Of a stretch of 6,205 nt of DNA, positions 4,181 through 6,205 are shown piece after piece (within the stretch, counting starts at the first letter, position 1; every line of letters begins with the position of its first letter). Source of the stretch: Microcaldota archaeon. GTDB taxonomy: Archaea > Micrarchaeota > Micrarchaeia > Anstonellales > Bilamarchaeaceae. Under the pieces are notes generated by a model that had not been told where the DNA came from, searched no databases, and saw only the letters and a list, made by a program, of their open reading frames with translations. The translations under genes were made by a program, and so were the position numbers. Location of the stretch: the NCBI GenBank assembly GCA_023247345.1, contig JAHFGR010000079.1, positions 1 to 6,205 of the forward strand, in the 5' to 3' direction.

Positions 4181-4300
4181 GAAGGATTCTTATCCACGGG
4201 GAAGTGGACCTGCAATTTACTTACATAACGCCGTCGTCTAACGAACTTAATGATAGCCAACTAGGTTGGCTGGTTGTGTCTTCTAGTTGCTTTGGGTACA
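4166..4300 (+). other. Non-coding stretch with hairpins, unassigned
   Basis: No protein frame or recognised RNA fits here. It contains TCCAC/GTGGA around GGGGAA (4193-4208) and AGCCAAC-TAG-GTTGGCT (4255-4271, 7 bp, with the same TAG triloop as hairpin I of the T-loop intron). GGATTC and CCTGCA occur both at the end of the tRNA region (4137, 4160) and again here (4184, 4209), which hints at a degenerate partial duplication. It could be tRNA trailer, a small RNA, or spacer. Confidence 0.4.
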
Positions 4301-4301
4301 G

Positions 4302-4310
4302 TATTTATTA
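4302..4310 (+). promoter_or_regulatory. TATA box of the DUF424 gene
   Basis: TATTTATTA is centred 27 nt before the ATG at 4333, fitting a leaderless start. Confidence 0.55.
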
Positions 4311-4332
4311 ACCTAATCCTCGAATAGGAAAC

Positions 4333-4629
4333 ATGTATTTGAATATACACGACACAAGATCTGGGAGGATTGTGGCCATTTGCGACGAGAATTTAATAGG
4401 CAAGACATTTCTCGAAGGTGAGGCAGTCTTAGATCTAAAAAAGCATAGTGGTTTCTATAAAGGCAAAAAAGCAAGTAAAGACGAGGTAGTAACTGCTTTG
4501 AAGTCATTTACTTCAGCAAATCTCGTTGGCCAAGAATCAATAAGTGTTGCTATCAGTATGGGAATCATATCAGAGGATAATATTCAATATATCGAAGAGA
4601 TACCACACGTACAGATATACAATATTTGA
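4333..4629 (+). CDS. DUF424 archaeal conserved protein
   Basis: This is a 98-residue protein matching the DUF424 family, which is widespread in archaea and nearly always about 95-105 residues. Signatures are the start MYLNIHDT, VAICDENLIGKTFLEGEAVLDL (14-35), an insertion-prone FYKGKKASKDEVV segment, ANLVGQESISVAISMGII (about 62-79) and the ending PHVQIYNI (91-98). No enzymatic activity is established for the family. Its broad archaeal conservation and frequent company of translation genes suggest a translation or RNA role, which is inference. The TATA box 27 nt upstream supports this start. The following gene begins 65 bp later, behind its own repeat-rich leader. Confidence 0.88.
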   Translation: MYLNIHDTRSGRIVAICDENLIGKTFLEGEAVLDLKKHSGFYKGKKASKDEVVTALKSFTSANLVGQESISVAISMGIISEDNIQYIEEIPHVQIYNI

Positions 4630-4630
4630 G

Positions 4631-4679
4631 CTGTAGGCTGTAAGCCATAGGCCATAAACTATAAGCCATAAGGTATAAG
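4631..4679 (+). repeat. Degenerate short tandem repeats (CTRTAAGCCATA) before the ACT gene
   Basis: The units CTGTAAGCCATA (4638-4649) and CTATAAGCCATA (4659-4670) are 21 nt apart, with partial copies CTGTAGG (4631), GGCCATAAA (4650) and GGTATAAG (4672). They fill most of the gap between the DUF424 and ACT genes. The element includes TATA-like CTATAAG copies at about -33 from the ATG at 4695, so it may act as promoter or operator. It may equally be simple-sequence expansion. Confidence 0.65.
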
Positions 4680-4682
4680 ATC

Positions 4683-4689
4683 GAGGTGA
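4683..4689 (+). promoter_or_regulatory. Strong Shine-Dalgarno site of the ACT gene
   Basis: GAGGTGA ends 5 nt before the ATG at 4695 and is the longest anti-16S match in the window. It decides the start: the GTG at 4686, which would add three residues, lies inside this site and is rejected. Confidence 0.8.
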
Positions 4690-4694
4690 AATGT

Positions 4695-5099
4695 ATGAAG
4701 TCAATAACCGTTTTAGCAGATGATCGTGTTGGTTTACTAGCAGATATTTCATATCTTTTAGGAAAAGCAAAAATCAATATCGAGTCAATCAGTGTTGATG
4801 TTGTTGCGAAAAAGGCAGTCATAAGTCTAACTCTAAAGGATGCAGACAAAGCTAAGGTCGTGCTTGAGAATGCTGGCTTTAAAGTTAGCGAATCAAATTC
4901 TATCGTAGTAAAATTAGTTGATAAACCAGGTGAGTTAAGCAGAATAACTGCGATACTAGCAGAAGATGGCATAAATATAGAGAATGCGCATATAGTTTCT
5001 AGAGATGGAAGTAACACTATCCTTTCTATAATCGTTGATAAACCTAAGAAAGCGCTGAAGGTCTTGGACGAGTTTCTGCTTAACAAAGAGCAGAATTAA
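4695..5099 (+). CDS. Tandem ACT-domain protein
   Basis: From ATG 4695 this is a 134-residue protein made of two ACT domains and nothing else. ACT-1 spans about residues 1-63: MKSITVLADDRVGLLADISYLLG..INIESISVDVV..AVISLTLKD. ACT-2 spans about 69-130: SIVVKLVDKPGELSRITAILAEDGINIENAHIVSRDG.NTILSIIVDKP. Each has the conserved Gly at the strand-helix turn (RVGLL, KPGEL), which in family members sits at the ligand-binding interface. Stand-alone ACT pairs are usually small-molecule sensors, often for amino acids, working by binding partner proteins, as in GcvR-like regulators. The ligand and partner are unknown. The strong Shine-Dalgarno and a repeat-filled leader set it apart from the leaderless genes nearby. 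Its stop overlaps the convergent NFACT gene by 4 bp (TTAA). Confidence 0.9.
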   Translation: MKSITVLADDRVGLLADISYLLGKAKINIESISVDVVAKKAVISLTLKDADKAKVVLENAGFKVSESNSIVVKLVDKPGELSRITAILAEDGINIENAHIVSRDGSNTILSIIVDKPKKALKVLDEFLLNKEQN

Positions 5100-6112
5100 A
5101 TCTCTAGCTCTAATTCTATTTCCTTTTCTTTTTTATTTACTTTTAATTTTAGTTTTTCTTCTAGCTCATTTATATTAGTTATTTTTGCTAGCTCTAGTAG
5201 CTTATTGATTTTATCATAATTTTCGTAAATATAATCCCCAACTTTCTTCTTCTCCTTTTCTTCGTCTTTTAATGTTTCCAATCTTTTTAATTGTTCCTCT
5301 AGTCTGCGTTTTAATTTTTCGACTTTTTCATTCTTTTCTTCTTTATTTACAAAATAAAATTCGTCTATTGCTTTACTTAGCGCGTCGAACTCGCTGTGCT
5401 CCATATCACCGTATCCAGAGAATTCTGTTAATCCAAAGTCAATTATTTTACCCTTGTCGTAAAATCCATATGCATTTTTGGAGTTCTTTATCTTCTCATA
5501 TTCTATTTCTAGTTTTTCTATCTCTTCTTTTGATAAAGAACCAGTACGCTTTTTTTCTTCAATGTCAGATCTTGCTAGGATTTCTAATACGTATTCTTTT
5601 CCAAGTGGCAATTGCATCAAAGCTACTACAACGTACTTTTCAGTGTTCGTTTCCAAAGCTTCTTTCAAGTTTTTAATATTCGATTTCGGAAATTTGTATT
5701 GTTCGCCGCGCGCAATTTTCCTATCGCTCCATTCTTCTTGGTGTTGTGAAGCAATTGTTTTTTCATCTTCAATAAGGACAATGTTGCCGTTAGCAAACAT
5801 CTCGAAAATCAGTTTTTTAGTTCCAAAGTCAAATACAAGTACTCTATCGCCATTATGCTGATAAATATCTTTAAGGCGCGCATTTTCCAGTTCCTTTCTA
5901 AGGTTTTTTGCAAATCCCGAAACTTCTTCGCTTTGTTCTATATATTTCGTAATATGCATCCGCTTACCGGGCTCACAAATTACGTCTACACCGCCAATTC
6001 TAATCCGCAACTTATTTTCGCCTATCGAATATACATTCTCAACATACTTGCCAATCAGTTGTCCAAGTTCTTTTATTACGAACGTGTATTCAATGTTAGT
6101 CATTTTTCGCAT
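5096..6112 (-). CDS. NFACT-N / coiled-coil protein, short RqcH/Rqc2-like
   Basis: This is a 338-residue protein related to RqcH/Rqc2/NEMF (formerly FbpA/DUF3441 type), which binds obstructed large ribosomal subunits and recruits tRNA for C-terminal tailing. The NFACT-N domain covers about residues 4-180, with a DR pair at 89-90 (NGDRVLVFDFG) that matches the Asp-Arg needed for tRNA recruitment in studied members, and EMFANGNIVLIEDE (104-117). A charged helical middle (about 185-330) gives the coiled coil (EKVEKLKRRLEEQLKRLE). Full-length homologues have about 550-700 residues and end in an NFACT-R (DUF814) domain. Here the protein stops at the strand just before it (IELELEI). The start may be ATG 6112 or ATG 6103. 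AT-rich TATA-like tracts lie at 6119-6127 and 6131-6143. Confidence 0.85.
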   Translation of the reverse strand: MRKMTNIEYTFVIKELGQLIGKYVENVYSIGENKLRIRIGGVDVICEPGKRMHITKYIEQSEEVSGFAKNLRKELENARLKDIYQHNGDRVLVFDFGTKKLIFEMFANGNIVLIEDEKTIASQHQEEWSDRKIARGEQYKFPKSNIKNLKEALETNTEKYVVVALMQLPLGKEYVLEILARSDIEEKKRTGSLSKEEIEKLEIEYEKIKNSKNAYGFYDKGKIIDFGLTEFSGYGDMEHSEFDALSKAIDEFYFVNKEEKNEKVEKLKRRLEEQLKRLETLKDEEKEKKKVGDYIYENYDKINKLLELAKITNINELEEKLKLKVNKKEKEIELELEI

Positions 6113-6205
6113 ATTCTCATTTATATACTGTAATAATAAATAGATATCGCAGTGTTGATAATAAGTCCAACTAGCGAGTTTATAGCTACAAACATTAGAG
6201 TTGCT
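6113..6205. promoter_or_regulatory. Upstream region of the NFACT-N gene
   Basis: It holds minus-strand TATA candidates TATATAAAT (6119-6127) and TATTTATTATT (about 6131-6143). The second is better placed for a start near 6112. The rest of the stretch shows no gene or RNA I can support before the window ends. Confidence 0.4.

Noticed and set aside
4184..4275. A second tRNA gene downstream
   Set aside because: No T-arm GGTTCRA motif and no acceptor pairing could be found.
4565..5086. Minus-strand reading frame of 173 codons under the ACT gene
   Set aside because: It is a shadow of the ACT gene. The plus strand has two clear ACT domains and a strong ribosome binding site.
5272..5861. Plus-strand frames across the NFACT-N gene
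   Set aside because: Low-complexity Phe/Leu/Ser translations antisense to a Lys/Glu-rich coiled coil; no family features.
6113..6205. Upstream extension of the NFACT-N frame, open to the window edge
   Set aside because: The frame stays open but contains TATA-like tracts, has no family similarity, and known family members start near the chosen Met.

Overview
The window is AT-rich archaeal DNA. The case rests on an archaeal RNase P protein (Pop5), an archaeal-type tRNA m1A methyltransferase, a DUF424 protein, an AbrB/PIN VapBC pair, an NFACT-N (RqcH/Rqc2-like) protein, TATA elements centred about 25-27 nt before start codons (leaderless genes), GTGAT or GAGGTGA Shine-Dalgarno sites before several genes, and a tRNA gene broken by bulge-helix-bulge (BHB) introns with no encoded CCA. 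Compact genes, small truncated proteins and heavy intron load suggest a DPANN-like or other small-genome archaeon. That placement is inference; no rRNA is present.

Layout. 49-351 (+) cutA converges on 386-841 (-) pop5 (RNase P component 2). Pop5 is divergent from 876-1313 (+) purE across a 34-bp bidirectional promoter. A GNAT acetyltransferase (1332-1823, +) follows. Then come vapB (1905-2141), vapC (2155-2568) and a short TrmI-type tRNA methyltransferase (2565-3140), tightly packed, with an ATGA overlap between the last two. An unrecognised HEAT-like protein (3120-3749, -) converges on and overlaps the methyltransferase gene. 3750-3879 is promoter and leader. 3880-4165 is a tRNA-Leu(CAA) gene with three introns. 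4166-4332 is non-coding with two or three hairpins. DUF424 (4333-4629, +) and a double-ACT protein (4695-5099, +) follow, and the ACT gene overlaps by 4 bp the end of a convergent NFACT-N/coiled-coil protein (5096-6112, -). 6113-6205 holds its promoter and nothing else I can name.

Two structures stand out. (1) The tRNA-Leu gene: 84 nt of mature tRNA are spread over four exons (31, 7, 32 and 14 nt) separated by introns of 13 nt (position 30/31), 35 nt (37/38) and 154 nt (T loop, 59/60). The anticodon lies on a 7-nt micro-exon, and the T-loop intron is an elaborately folded RNA with at least four hairpins. (2) The last 47 codons of pop5 plus its 3' flank (371-531) are an almost gap-free array of six consecutive inverted repeats. 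The array starts exactly where the conserved Pop5 core ends, so a palindromic DNA array appears to have become an in-frame C-terminal extension of an RNase P subunit.

The genes lean toward tRNA processing and translation: RNase P protein, T-loop methyltransferase, intron-rich tRNA, a PIN-domain toxin likely to cut RNA, and a ribosome-rescue-like NFACT protein. Purine synthesis (purE) and metal/stress functions (cutA) are also present.
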